Positions 46,289 to 57,586 of a stretch of DNA of 64,000 bases are shown here, in pieces. Numbering within the stretch: position 1 is the stretch's first letter; the number at the start of each line of letters is the position of its first letter. The notes under the pieces are model-generated. The model saw only the letters and a program-made list of their open reading frames with translations. It was not told where the DNA came from and searched no databases. Source of the DNA: Isoetes taiwanensis (Eukaryota; Streptophyta; Lycopodiopsida; Isoetales; Isoetaceae); contig JAJEKV010000099.1 in the NCBI GenBank assembly GCA_021234155.1, positions 3,381,453 through 3,445,452 on the forward strand, given 5' to 3'. The position numbers and the translations under genes were made by a program.

Positions 46289-46701
46289 CGGCCCGTCACT
46301 ACCTGCGTCAGCGTCAGCGTGATTATAGGCTTTGAAGAGGCACCGCCAACATCCCTGCAAATCAGGCTTTCTTCAAGGAGTCGGCACCGAGAATAGTCAG
46401 AGAGTCTATTTTGGGCCAAAGGCCATTGTACTATATATATGAGCAGAGCTAGCACATGATTTTTAGATGAGTTTTTGAGTCTTGTCTCTCTAGTCTTCTC
46501 TCGATTGCGAGAGCTCATGTATGTTCATCATTGATATCAAGGAAGCTATCACTTTCCTCACATTTTCTTTTTTGTTCTGTTTCCTCTTTTTTTCCTTTCT
46601 TGCAAATCCCGCATGACATAGTTCCCCGGATTCTCCTGTTAGATCCAAGGGTCCTCACAGAGGGCTGTCTTGCAGGAGTTCCCGAACCCAGACCCCAAAC
46701 A
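46117..46701 (+). repeat. 3' LTR of A2
   Basis: 585 bp, differing from the 5' LTR at six positions seen by eye. Five of these are transitions (for example TTC/TCC at base 17 and TAAC/TGAC near base 165). Confidence 0.95.
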
Positions 46702-48112
46702 GCCACTTTGCAACAGGTCGAGTGGAGTATTTGGGGCACGTGGTAACAGCCGAAGGGAATTTTACGGATCCTCAAAGATTGAAGCAATAGTTGATTGGCC
46801 AGCTCCAAGAAACGTGGTAGAAGTGAGAAGTTTTCTCGGTCTGGCAGGATACTATAGGAAGTTCGTAAAGGACTTCGCTAGGTGGGCGTCCCCCTTATCG
46901 GACCTCACCAAGAACAAGAAGATAAAGGATTGGGCAAAGCTTTGGCTTGAGAATGTGCCTCCTTTGAAAAGCTCAAAGAGGCTCTAACGACAGCTCCAGT
47001 CCTCGTCCTTCCAGATCCGAGCAAAGATAAGCTAGTGGCCATGGATGCGAGCAAATAGCAACAGGCGCAGTTTTGATGCAAGAAGGAAGGGTAGTTGCCT
47101 ACGACTCGAAGAAGATGAGCGACGCAGAGCAAGGCTATCCAACCCATGATCAGGAGCTATTAGCCATTGTCAGGGCATTAAGAATTTGGAGGCATTATTT
47201 GCTGGGGAGAAAATTCCAGTTGGATACTGATCACCAGAGCCTCCAGTATCTTTTCACACAACCACTCCTCAACCTAAGGCAAAAAAGGTGGATGGAATTT
47301 CTTGAGGAATACGACTTCGACATAGTGTATAAGCCCGGCAAGCTCAACATTGCAGATGCCCTCTCCAGGAGACCATTCGAGATGAGAACGCATTGTAATG
47401 CTATATCTACTCTTTCGAGTGAATATGGCAAGAAAATTGAGGAGACATTGCCATCAGATGGTGATTTCAAGGAGGTATGGGCAAGCCTCTCTAAGGAGGC
47501 AAGAACAGATAAGGAAAGGGAGGCCTTCAAACACTATAGAAAGGAAGGCTACCTGTTGTACCACAAAAATAAGTTGTGTGTACCGGAATCGTTAGGAGTA
47601 AGGAAGTTAATCCTTCATGATACACATAATAGCCCAATAGCCGGGCACGCAGGGTTTATGAAGACGTATTTTAAGATAAGGAGTAGCTATTTCTGGCCAG
47701 GAATGAAGAAACAGATAGCCAGATATATTCGGGAATGTCAATTGTGCCAGCAGACTAAGGCAGAGCAGCTTCGAATTCCGGGAGCTTTGGAACCTTTGGC
47801 AGTGCCGAATGCAAAATTGGAAGTAATAAGCATGGATTTTATTACAGGACTTCACTCCACGGCATGCCTCGAGAGATAATCTCAGATAGGGATTCTAAGT
47901 TCATGAGTGCATTCTGGCAGGATCTATTTGCCACGATCCAGACCAAGCTCTCGATGAGCATGGCCTACCATCCTCAGACGGATGGCCAGACGGAGTGGAC
48001 GAATCGCATCATCGAAGATATGCTCAGAAGTTATGTTTGGAATAAGCAATCCAAGTGGGATGATTTCATCCACTTGGTAGAGTTCGCCTACAACAGTACG
48101 AAGCAGGAGTGT
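46702..48112 (+). pseudogene. B1 RT end, RNase H and partial integrase (after A2)
   Basis: Resumes at the duplicated GCCAC with the codons matching [17 protein letters not shown], then [16 protein letters not shown]. RNase H has RVVAYDSKKMSDAEQGYPTH, DQELLAIVRALRIWRHYLLG and LDTDHQSLQYLF. The integrase zinc region contains HNSPIAGHAGFMKTYF and RYIRECQLCQQTKAEQ. After ISMDFITGL about 160 bp present in B2 are missing, and the sequence rejoins at GMPREIISDRDSKF, so the deletion lies between the first two catalytic Asp residues. It ends at 48112, short of the chromodomain. Confidence 0.85.
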
Positions 48113-50559
48113 GATGCTCCCTGCTAAATATACGGCACCCGGCCATATACTCGGCAGGAAATCCCCCATCCGGTCCTTCAACCACACGGGCCCTCCGTCT
48201 ATCCCGCACTCTGAGATGATCGTAGTGCGGGAAGGGGACACGAAGGTGTCTTGTGTGCCCTTCCTCTATGGGCTTCTATCACATCGGAAGCACAACATCG
48301 TCAGAACTAGCAATACAAAACAACATACTACCTCGAAGGGTAGCTCAACCACATATCCATAGGTGCAAAGAACATAATCATATACCATAAAACAGGAGAG
48401 CTCCTACCCGTGGCTCCGACACATAGGGGAATCGACTGACTGGATAGGCCTCAAGATAGAGCAGACCGAGTCATAACAATGGCGGGGCTGGCATAAGACA
48501 ATGACTAGGGTTGACCACTCCATCCGCCCCTTCTGTGCATACTTTGCAGATGGGCTAGATCAGGCTCTGACATGACTCTAACCTTCCGGATACGCAATCC
48601 CATGGCATCACCCATCGGACTACTCCAGGTTGCATCTCCCTGGTCCGTCGAGATAGGAAGGGTTGTATCTCCCCTCCCCGGGGTCTAGAGGCTCCACGGG
48701 CGGCTAGAGAATCGTGGCGACACACGATTCGTACCCGACTGAACCCCCCAAAACAAGAGCCAAGCTGACCATTAGGGTTTTTTTGAGATTAAAAAAGGGC
48801 CTTCAAAACATGCCAACTAAGCCAAATGAAGTTAAATGAACTACCAATCAGAAATCAGAGCCTGACGGGTCCAGTCAGCAAAACTGTTATAACTAACTCA
48901 CTGGATCACATTTTCTAGCATAACTATTGATAGAAAAGTCCAAATGAGCTCTTGTTTAGTGCAATGGATAGATCTCATTGAGATCTTTCCAATCTTAGGT
49001 GCTTTGCACATATTTTAACCACTTATGATTGTCAAAACTCCAAAAAATATGGTTTTTACTATTTTTTACTATCCTCACCGGGCTAAAAGATATGCAAACC
49101 ACCTAAGGTTGGAAAGATCTCAATGAGATCTATCTATTGCACCAAACAAGAGCTCATTTGGACTTTTCTATCAACACTTATGTTAGAAAATGTGATCCAG
49201 TGAGGTAGTTATAACTGTTTTGCTGACTGGATTATCAGTTCTGTTTTCTGATTGGTAGTTCATATAGCTTAGTCAACAGTTCTTAGAAGGCCCTTTTATG
49301 ATCTCAAAAAATCCCTAATGACTTGCAACTCTTGAGAGGCAGGGCGACACCATCGCCCCAGGAGGTGTTGGACCCATGCTCGGCCCACACGAAGTGACCG
49401 ACCATAAGCCTAGGCCACTATGGGATCCCCCGTAGCCCCCACTCGGCAGGGATCCTCCCTCTATCTGGCCTCTAGCCCCGTTGTGTAGTGCTGAGTCACA
49501 TCATAGCTTCCATAGCCTGGTGGGTTCCTATGCACAGGCCGCATCTAATAGGAACTAAGGGATCTACACTAGGAGCATACTACACATGGCCCTAGGTCTC
49601 TACCCCCCTTCCCAATACAAGAGGCGCAACATGATCAACCAACATCACATACATCACATCATGATCAATATCATATGAACATCTTAACCTAATCAAAGCA
49701 CAGTTTCATTATTTTTGGACAAAACCTGAATTTATGGACCATTTTTGAAATTCTCGCATCAATGACTCTTTTCCATATACTAATTGACATCCCATGCGAG
49801 TGCTGCATATGCCTCCGCAGCATGCATGGGTATCTTTATAGTATTGGGTATCTTCTTCTTGTTTGACGGTTCCCAAGCATAGTCGATAGCCTCTATCTCT
49901 ATGTAGTCAATAGCAGTCATTGGCTTCCATCTCCCACGTCAGACACAAGACATCATCAGGGCATAGGTTTATCCTTTCACGGATGGCTTGACGCTTTGTG
50001 GTACATGACCGATCATTCTCAAACTCAAAAACTAGAGGCCCCGAGTGCGCAGTCAACCTCTCATCATCATCAACGATGTGCACATGTTATTGAAATATAT
50101 GTAAAAGATATGAAATCACATACCTATTTCTGTTTTGTACAAATGAATCGTCCAGTTGCAAGAGAAATCTCATCGTAAGACCTTCATGGATGGCTCGTCA
50201 AATGGACATTCATGTTCTTATAGTGAGGCCACTGGTATACAATGCCTTCTTGTCAAAAGTCTAGTAGCTCAAGTCTTGGATGGCACATATAGCTTTGTCA
50301 TTGTAGTAGTCCATATATAATGAAATAGTCCAAAAATGAATGTTGAGATTGCTAGGCAGATGGAACCCGTGGGTGTCGAACACATCCATAGTGTTCAATC
50401 CTAGAAGCAGGTCACATCCTGTGTAACATCGGTGTGCGAAGGATACAAGACCCTTCCCCGAAGGTATTGTGATGCCATACCTCTATTTATGAGCATTTAT
50501 CCTCTCCTAGAGTGTATGACCCTGACTTCAAATACCTCTTACATTGTCTTCAAATCTGC
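48113..50559. other. Non-coding repeat-like sequence downstream of truncated B1
   Basis: It starts abruptly at the end of B1 homology with TGTGATGCTCCC. The character is LTR-like (many short GC-rich inverted motifs, no codon structure), but no second copy is present in the window and no end could be fixed. It contains the large inverted repeat at 48771-49319. The 60-codon frame at 49996-50178 is not supported as a gene. Confidence 0.35.
48771..49319. repeat. Large inverted repeat, about 230 bp arms
   Basis: Arm 1 (48771-49002) begins ATTAGGGTTTTTTTGAGAT. Arm 2 (49099-49319) ends ATCTCAAAAAATCCCTAAT. Pairing includes AAAGTCCAAATGAGCTCTTG with CAAGAGCTCATTTGGACTTT and GATCTCATTGAGATC, which is itself a palindrome. 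The spacer is about 96 bp. Arms look roughly 85-90% similar by eye. It fits a foldback transposon or a hairpin small-RNA precursor. No coding frame. Confidence 0.75.
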
Positions 50560-53500
50560 AAAATAGCAAAAGATATATCATTACAAATTGGGCGCTCGCC
50601 TCGTTTCCAAGCACGAAATACATACGAAAATTATATCTAAACTTGGTGAAATTGTCTTAAAAAAAACAGAGAGAAAGAGAGAGAGATTGAGCCTCAGCCC
50701 AAATTGATAAGCCCAAATTGGGATTCGGTGCATCCAAACTGGGCGGGCGCCGAATTTGAGGTCTTTTTTTTTTTTTTTTTTTTTTTTTGGGCCCTTAAAT
50801 TGGGCGCTCGCCCAATTTGGATGCACGAAATTGGGCGTCCACCCATCTGGGCTCTCCATATTGGTCGCCCGCCCTGTTTTAGTGCACCAGCTCCAAATTG
50901 GACCCCAAAACAACTTGCCTAACAACTTTGGGGCACCGAGTTGGGTGTGTGCTGAGCCATATATGTTCACTTCCAAACACCCCATCTGACAACAACAATA
51001 TCTACACATGTCTAATGCAAACTCTACCACAACTAGCTATGTGATTTCAAATAACAAAAACTCTTACCTCATCTTCAAGCCTACAGGTAGGCTCTTCACT
51101 TTGTCACTGCAGGCTGTAATAAGCTTACAGAAACATAGGTACTTAGATTTTCATTAGCCGGAATGCTCAATGATATGTTAGAGTTACATTAAAAATACTC
51201 TAGAATTGCAAGAAAATGGCAGCAAAACATGGAAGTACTAGCGCTTTACACTAGCGCATGCTACATGCTAATGTAAACACGAAAACTTATGTTGTGGAGG
51301 CAAAGCGCCTAGTTGAGAGCCGTCCACAAACACCTAGTTGAGAGTCGTCCACAAGCGCCTAGTTGAGGGCTGCAATGACAGATGGCGAGATGCCTGGAGG
51401 CAATATTGATTTGGGGGGGGGAATTTGAATTTGAATTTGAATTTGAATTTGAATTTGAATTTTGACAACGACGTGGATGGTCGACGTGGCCACTTTAATT
51501 TGAAATTTGAAATGCTAATGAAAAGGGGGGTTTATTTAATGACGCATTATGGGCCCACCAAATATGCCCTATACCTTTTACTACGTTCCACGTGTTCATC
51601 ATGCATGCAGTCTTTTTGGACTTATTTTTGCTCATGTTAAGACCTCATTTGAAAGATGCAAGGTCATCTTTTCTTCCTTCTCCATTCTGTGGTCCTCCAC
51701 CAAGGCGCCCATCATCTAGAAGACATTTTGAAGTGTTTTAGCTTGTTTCAAGACTGTCAAAGGTAGGCGCATCTCCTTTATCTATTGTTTTTTATTTTTT
51801 TTTGTATAGATGTTCACAACTCCATTGTATTTGGACATGCATTAAACTTTTAAAGGATGGTATTGTGTGCATAAGCCATTAAAAATGTGAGGAGGATAAC
51901 CATGTTAGGTAGAAGATTTGATACACATGAGCAATGTTAATAATAATTAAATAAAAAAGAAATGATTGAAGCATGAGCTAACTGTAATATTTGATAGACG
52001 TTAGAAACGATAATAAACAAAAAATGATTGAAATATGCTCAATGAAATTGAAGTGTGCTTCTCTAGCATATTGAATAAAAACATGTGAAGGAAATATATG
52101 TATCGTAATGTAGATATTGTTCACCATATATCTCCAAGTGCAGCTTGTACCTGAAATTGGGCGACCGCCCAATTTCAAGGCCATTAACAATGGTCTTGTC
52201 TATCTTGTGACGGTTTATTTTTTTTACCTCTCGACTAGTCCTGTCTGGCAAGAAATCTGGCGTCCGCCCAATTTGCAGGACGATCACTGTGTGGGACAAA
52301 CTCATTTTATTTAAATCTTGTCTTGTCTAGGAACCTGTAGTCTAGTAACTGATAATTATAAGTGAGTCATGTCTGGCAAGAAATCCGGCAAGAAATTTGC
52401 AGGAGCATCATTTTCTTACCTCTTGTCTTGTCTAGTAACTGTAACTCAGTCCTAGTCCTGTCTGGCAAGAAATCCGGCGACCGCCCAATTTGCAGGCCAT
52501 TACAACTGCATCGGCTTCCTTGAACCCCTTCTCTAGAATTCTGTGCGCATGGAATTCCTTGTGCTCAAATCCTTGTGTCCAATTGATTTCTGGAACCACA
52601 TTTCCCATTGGGCTTCACATCAATTTGCCTTCCACATATGCTCTTTGAAGCAATTCCTGATGCACAAATCCTGTTAAACTTAATATTTTCTTATATCCTT
52701 CGAAGCAGACATGCCTCAAAACGAGCACCATTTGAAGCAAATCCTTCATCCTTATAATATTTCAACCATTATGGCTGCATCTACAGCTCCAGGAACTACT
52801 TTGAAATACAGTAGCAGGATTTATGGCAGTAATACTAACAGGATTTATGGCAAAGACAGTAATACTAGCAGGATTCATGGCAGCCTCACTCTCGGCTGCA
52901 TCTCTGATGAAATATTGTGTCTGTGAAGGCCACAAATGAAGGAGTGATTCTGCTGCCCTGTTCATCGTTCAATCCGATCATGGTGCCAAACTCCAACACA
53001 TGAAAACAAAAAAACTCAGTTCCATGAGCTTCTTCTTCTGAATAGCAGTACTGAGCTTGGCCCTAAAACACAGCATCTGAGCTGGGTCATACCTGCCATA
53101 CCCGGCCATCTCGGCCATACCCGGCCAAGTTTCAAGCTCGGCCATACCCGCTACCTGTGCCGCCATACCATACCCAATAGGTTTTTTGCCATAGCTCGAA
53201 GCTGCGTTAGGGTTAGCCGTTAGGTCATACCATACCCGATAGACATTTTGCCATGGATAGAAGTTGTGTTAGGGTTAGCCGTTAGAAGCTGTGTTAGGGT
53301 TAGCCGTTAGGGTTAGGTTAGGTTAGCTTTAGTCCTGAAATTGATTTTTTTAAACTTAATTTTAATTCTTTAGTTACACGCCGTATTTTTTCTTAGTTAA
53401 TTGAATTCTTTTTGCATAATGCCCCTTTAAGCAACACTTCCATAACATTAATAAATATGTTATTGGACGTGAAGCTAGACTTAAATACGGCGGTCGCCTA

Positions 53501-53931
53501 ATTTCACACTTGTATATTCCTCTCGATAACCTATTACAATACTAACATTCACCCGGGTATGTGCAGGAAAATAGCAATAATCCCAGAAGAGCCGAGAAAA
53601 GTCTCCCAATTGATGAGGAATTGCAGTCGCATAACATACGGATGATGGATATTTGAAACTTTAACATTTTCATTACATTAACTTTACTTTCAATTGCTAT
53701 ATGATTGCTTTGAAAAGTGTATGATGTTTTAATGAAATTATGTATAATTTTAATGTCTTAAAGTTGTTCTAGTTCATCTTATTGTGCACAATATGCTCTC
53801 ACAACCCTATATTCTAGACAATATTCTAGACAATTTGCATCATTCTATTAAAAAAAACCATAATATTCCAGAAATTTGCGTCAATTTCGGAGGCGTATGG
53901 ACTCAGGGAAAGTCCATATATAATGAAACAG
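50560..53931. other. Non-coding region with a dispersed palindrome family
   Basis: No gene is supported. It holds repeated AAATTGGGCG / CGCCCAATTT palindromes (about 50585-50850, 52152-52177, 52250-52280, 52465-52495 and a variant near 53490), a 25-base T run at 50764-50788, three tandem 25 bp copies around CCTAGTTGAG (51308, 51333 and 51358), three copies of a TGTCTGGCAAGAAATC-containing unit (about 52248, 52370 and 52460), and CCATACCCGGCC and GTTAGGGTTAGCC repeats at 53095-53330. AGTCCATATATAATGAAA occurs both at about 50308 and next to the B2 insertion (53911), suggesting a shared older repeat. Confidence 0.5.
51421..51464. repeat. GAATTT microsatellite
   Basis: About seven tandem GAATTT units. 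They create an apparent Asn-Leu repeat frame, which is not a gene. Confidence 0.9.
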
Positions 53932-54390
53932 TGCTTATCATACATATCTAACAAACAGTTATGGTTCCTTGATTAGGGTTCAAGATGTTCAACCAAAGGT
54001 TCTAGGGTGGCTCTACTCTAGACACGAAATACTAACCCATCTGGAGTGCTAACTTCCAGATGAACTAACATGAACTCTACTCAACCTACCTCCTCCAGAA
54101 GCGCTTCCTCCCATCCCTAGCGTCTCCATGCTCCTTGACGTGGGTCGAAGGCTTGCTCCCTCTACGATCATGCACACCTTCCAGGGGCTGCTGCTCCAGG
54201 CTAGACTATGACGAATGATGCTCGAAACGAGGTTTCGGGCATGTAGATGAGAGTTCAGGTGCTAGGTCAGGGAAAAGGGTCTAGGGTTAGGGTTAGAGCC
54301 AATATAGGCCAAGGCTACCTAGGTAGACTTGTATGGTGACGGGTCCAGGAATATACGTATTTATAGCGTATATTCCCCTGGAACGTCACA
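53932..54390 (-). repeat. 3' LTR of B2
   Basis: 459 bp on the minus strand, from TGTGACGTTCCAGGGG to TATGATAAGCA, preceded by an A/G-rich tract. It shares the TATA-like CGCTATAAATACG, the CTAACCCTAACCCTAG block, and the ATG-plus-donor exon (54129-54090) with B1. AACAG (53927-53931) would be the left target duplication. The right one is outside the window. Confidence 0.85.
54090..54129 (-). CDS. LTR-encoded first gag exon in B2's 3' LTR
   Basis: ATG at 54129, 13 codons (METLGMGGSASGG) and one base, then GTAGGTTGAG. It matches the B1 exon in length, phase and most residues. In the 3' LTR it is not used for gag, but the 5' LTR copy should carry the same exon. Confidence 0.65.
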
Positions 54391-55232
54391 TTCTCCCCCC
54401 CTTAGGACAATGCTGTCCTCAGCATTGCGCTAAGGTGACGAGCCTCCTCTCTCCTGCAAAACAACATAAGAACATACACTTAAATTTAATTTAGACGATC
54501 AACTTCCTATTAAAGAGTTAAATGTCAAAATTTAGGCTATATTTGTACTTATACAAAATTATATAGCCTTAACAAGGTTACTTCTTATAATAATTCAAAA
54601 CATTACTATTAGAGTTATTAGGGTTCATAATCTAAATTATGGTTCCCCCATCTTCTCGTAATGCGCCCCACCTCGATGCTCACTTCTCACTTGCCTGCAC
54701 AAGGAGCACATTATGTTAGTTTAATTAATAAGTTTGTGGTTTTAGGGGACTACCCCCCTTACCAATACCTTGCACTCGATCATGGCCCTTTCGGATTTGA
54801 GCTTAAGGACCATTTAAGATGATCCCATCATCGCTCATGATCAAGTGCTACCTTGTACTCGGTTACCCGGTGCCGAATACCCCTAGTGCATCATGCCCCA
54901 AGGGTTTTAAGCTAGGGAACGTCTCACGATCCCATCATCGTGCATGATCACTTTGACCTTCACCATGACCCCCCTATGGCCAGGTGTGCGAACCCCGCAT
55001 CGTGGCATAGGGAGCATCCGACCGATGTCCCATCATCGCGCACCATGCCTTACTTCTCTCTCTCTCTCGCATGACCCTAATGGTCATGCGCACCTCTTGG
55101 TGCATGTTGGCCTAGAGAATGCCTTAAAGGCGTATCCCATCATCGCCCACACGTTCCAAGATTCTGGCACATGTGCTCTACTAACTAGAAGACATGAGCC
55201 AGAACTTAAGGCTAACTAAGAAGCATACTAAG
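54391..55232 (-). other. 3' untranslated region and polypurine tract of B2
   Basis: Minus strand between the pol stop and the LTR. CCTAAGGGGGGGAGAA directly precedes the LTR (54391-54406) and is the polypurine tract. The rest contains four copies of TCCCATCATCG (plus-strand coordinates 54823, 54930, 55028 and 55135), 98-107 bp apart, each near a CATGATC or GCGCAC box, so the region is a degenerate tandem repeat of about 100 bp. Confidence 0.7.
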
Positions 55233-55904
55233 CTAACCTCCTGGCGAGTCGGGGTCGACCAAGTCGGAGACGACTCGCCCATCAAACTCCTTCATAAATT
55301 CTGGGTATTGCTTCTCCAAATCCTGCTTCAATACCCAGGTTGCGTCTTCCACGGGCAAGTGCTTCCACTTGACCAAATATTGGAGGAACTGGGACCTCCT
55401 AGTCTTCTTGAATGACTTATCAAGAAGTAATTCGGGCACAATTTCAATTTGCTCTTCTATCATTTCCAACAAAGGTGGAGTATCCAAGACCTCATCAGGG
55501 TTAGGATTGTGCCGTTTCAATAAACTTACGTGAAAAACCTTGTGAACCTTGAGATGGGCCGGAAGATCTAACTTGTAGGCTTGGGAGCCCACTCTCTCCA
55601 AAATCTTGAACGGACCAGCCCACCTAGGGGCAAGCTTCTTGCAACTCCCAATCCGAAGCTTAGCTTGCTTAACCTTGATCTTCAACCACACGCTATCGCC
55701 TACCTTAAACTCTTTCACGGTCCTGTGCCTGTCGGCTACACTCTTTTGCCGACTTCTTGCTGCTAGGAGGTACCCCCTTACTTCTTCCACCAGCTGCTGC
55801 ATATCTCCTAGCATCTGCTGGGATACTTCAACCTTTGACATAGGATTGTGCCAAGTGTCCGGGGTTAGGCACTGGTACCCGTAATTTACCATGAAAGGAG
55901 ACAT
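55233..55904 (-). pseudogene. B2 integrase C-terminus with chromodomain
   Basis: Minus strand, 223 codons after a TAG (55905-55907) that alone separates it from the integrase core. It begins MSPFMVNYGYQCLTPDTWHN, then KSVADRHRTVKEFKVGDSVW, GPFKILERVGSQAYKLDLPA, and HKVFHVSLLKRHNP. The C-terminal chromodomain reads VPELLLDKSFKKTRR, then FLQYLVKWKHLPVEDATW and DLEKQYPEFMKEF, with the conserved aromatic and W-K-x-x-P-x-E-x-x-TW pattern. In chromoviruses this domain directs integration by binding modified histone H3 or heterochromatin proteins. Confidence 0.9.
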
Positions 55905-57217
55905 CTAAGATGACTCCTGCTTGGCACTATTGTAGGCGAATTCCACCAAGTGGATGTACTCATCCCACTTGGACTGCTTATTCCACACAAGGCTTCTAAG
56001 CATGTCTTCAAGGATTCGATTCGTGCGCTCCTTCTGACCATCTGTCTGCGGATGATAAGCTGTGCTCATGGAGAGCTTCGTCTGAATGGTGCTAAAGAGG
56101 TCCTGCCAAAAAGCACTCATAAATTTGGAATCCCTGTCTGAAATTATCTCCCGAGGCATGCCATGGAGCCTAAAAATCTCCTTTACAAATAGTTTGGCAG
56201 TATCTAATGCTGTGTCCGTAGTTCTACAAGGCACAAAATGTGTCATCTTGGATAATTTGTCTACGACAACCATTAATGCATCCTTGCCTCGAAGAGTTTT
56301 GGGGAGTCCTGTAATGAAATCCATGCTTATGACCTCCCACTTGGCATTTGGCACCCCCAATGGCTCTAAGGCACCTGGAATTCGAAGTTGCTCTGCTTTC
56401 GTCTGCTGACACAACTGGCATTCCCGAATATACCTGGCTATCTGCTTCTTCATTCCCGGCCAGAAGTAGCTACTCCGAATCTTGAAGTAGGTCTTCATGA
56501 ACCCTGCATGCCCTGCTATTGGGCTGTTGTGTGTGTCATGAAGAATTAGCTTCCTTATACCTGATGATTCGGGCACACACAACTTGTCCTTATGGTACAA
56601 CAAGTTGCCTTCCTTCTTATAATGCTTGAAGGCTTCTCGTTCCTTATCTGTTCTAGCCTCCCTGGAGAGACTTTCCCATACCTCCTTGAAATCTTCATCT
56701 GATGGCAGGATCTCCTCAATCTTCTTACCAAACTCACTCGAAAGAGTGGAAATCGCATTGCAATGCGTTCTTGTCTCAAATGGTTTCCTAGAGAGAGCAT
56801 CTGCCACAACATTAAGCTTGCCGGGCTTATACACTATATCAAAATCATACTCCTCAAGGAATTCCATCCACCTCCTTTGCCTAAGGTTGAGGAGTGGTTG
56901 GGTGAAAAGATACTGAAGGCTCTGGTGATCAGTATCTAACTGAAACTTCCTTCCCAGCAAATAATGCCTCCATATCCTTAATGCCCTGACAATGGCTAGC
57001 AGCTCCTGATCATGCGTTGGGTAGTGTTGCTCTGCGTCGTTCATCTTCTTGGAGTCGTAGGCGACTACCCTTCCTTCTTGCATCAAGACTGCCCCTGTTG
57101 CTATCTTACTTGCATCTGTTGCTACCAGTTTATCTTTACTCGGATCCGGGAGAACAAGCACTGGAGCTATTGTTAAGGCCTCCTTGAGCTTCTCAAAGGA
57201 AGCTTGGACTTTCTCTA
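55905..57217 (-). pseudogene. B2 RNase H and integrase core
   Basis: A 418-codon minus-strand frame without stops from 57161. RNase H has VATDASKIATGAVLMQEGRV, HYPTHDQELLAIVRALRIW and LDTDHQSLQYLFTQ. The integrase zinc region is GIRKLILHDTHNSPIAGHAG and RYIRECQLCQQTKAEQ. The catalytic triad sits in SMDFITGLP, SDRDSKFMSAFW and AYHPQTDGQKERTNRILEDM. All key residues are present. RNase H begins across element C, so this part alone would not be expressed as pol. Confidence 0.88.
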
Positions 57218-57536
57218 TGTCGAGATATATGATATCGAGATCACCATCTTGCTGCTAGACGTGATGTCACATCACTGACAACACTCAACACATAGGTGTT
57301 GACTAAGCACTTATCAACACTGAGCACCGACCTAACTAAGTAACGGCAGTTATTAGTGGGCGGTGGTTGAACGGCTAATACTATCCTTAGTATCACCGTT
57401 TTGTTTATATCATTGTACTTCTGTATTGATATACAACATTGAACACAATTCCATTTTTGCCTTTGTTTTTGGGAGCTTGCGCTCTCGGATATCGGTGTGC
57501 ATCCCCTTCTCTCCCTTTCTTGGTGCAATCTTGACA
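57218..57536 (+). repeat. Left LTR of element C
   Basis: 319 bp. It contains the short palindromes ATATCGAGATCACC and CACTGA(C/G)-CACT, and TTGTTTATATCATTG as the likely TATA region. Confidence 0.92.
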
Positions 57537-57548
57537 TGGTATCAGAGC
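57537..57548 (+). promoter_or_regulatory. Primer-binding site of element C, initiator tRNA-Met
   Basis: TGGTATCAGAGC, an exact match to the complement of the plant initiator tRNA-Met 3' end, with no gap after the LTR. Confidence 0.95.
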
Positions 57549-57586
57549 ACTAGGTGTGCTGAGATTGATTCAAGATCAACATAGCA

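Larger units (their letters stand above)
35603..46701 (+). mobile_element. Complete Gypsy element A2 (Tat/Athila-type), 11.1 kb
   Basis: Bounded by two 585 bp LTRs (TG...CA), with GCCAC immediately outside both ends (35598-35602 and 46702-46706), and inserted in the RT gene of B1. By eye the LTRs differ at six positions (about 1%), so insertion is recent. Inner order: tRNA-Asp-like primer site, gag, protease, RT, RNase H, integrase without chromodomain, a 0.9 kb spacer with an antisense ORF, a large coiled-coil ORF, and the polypurine tract. The DGG protease, the Asp primer site, the extra 3' ORF and the antisense ORF fit the Tat/Athila side of Gypsy. Several stops and frameshifts disable the coding regions. 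Confidence 0.92.
29214..48112 (+). mobile_element. Chromovirus-type Gypsy element B1, split by A2, 3'-truncated
   Basis: The plus-strand order is LTR, H3-like frame, accessory ORF, gag, protease, RT (to 35602), then after the 11.1 kb insertion A2, RT/RNase H and integrase (46702-48112). It matches element B2 nearly throughout. It lacks the end of the integrase, the chromodomain, the 3' UTR and the 3' LTR: homology stops at 48112 after the codons matching KQE. GATGA precedes the LTR, but the partner duplication is lost with the 3' end. It has about ten stops or frameshifts, so it is inactive. Confidence 0.85.

Noticed and set aside
48113-48394. Possible solo LTR beginning TGTGATG at the B1 break
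   Set aside because: CAGGAG occurs on both sides, but no five-base target duplication aligns with a CA end, and the B1 sequence does not resume afterwards.
50581-51030. 149-codon minus-strand frame with a poly-Lys run
   Set aside because: The Lys run is the 25-base T tract read in reverse, and the rest is the AAATTGGGCG palindrome repeat. No protein signal.
51425-51640. Frame starting with an Asn-Leu repeat
   Set aside because: Direct translation of the GAATTT microsatellite.
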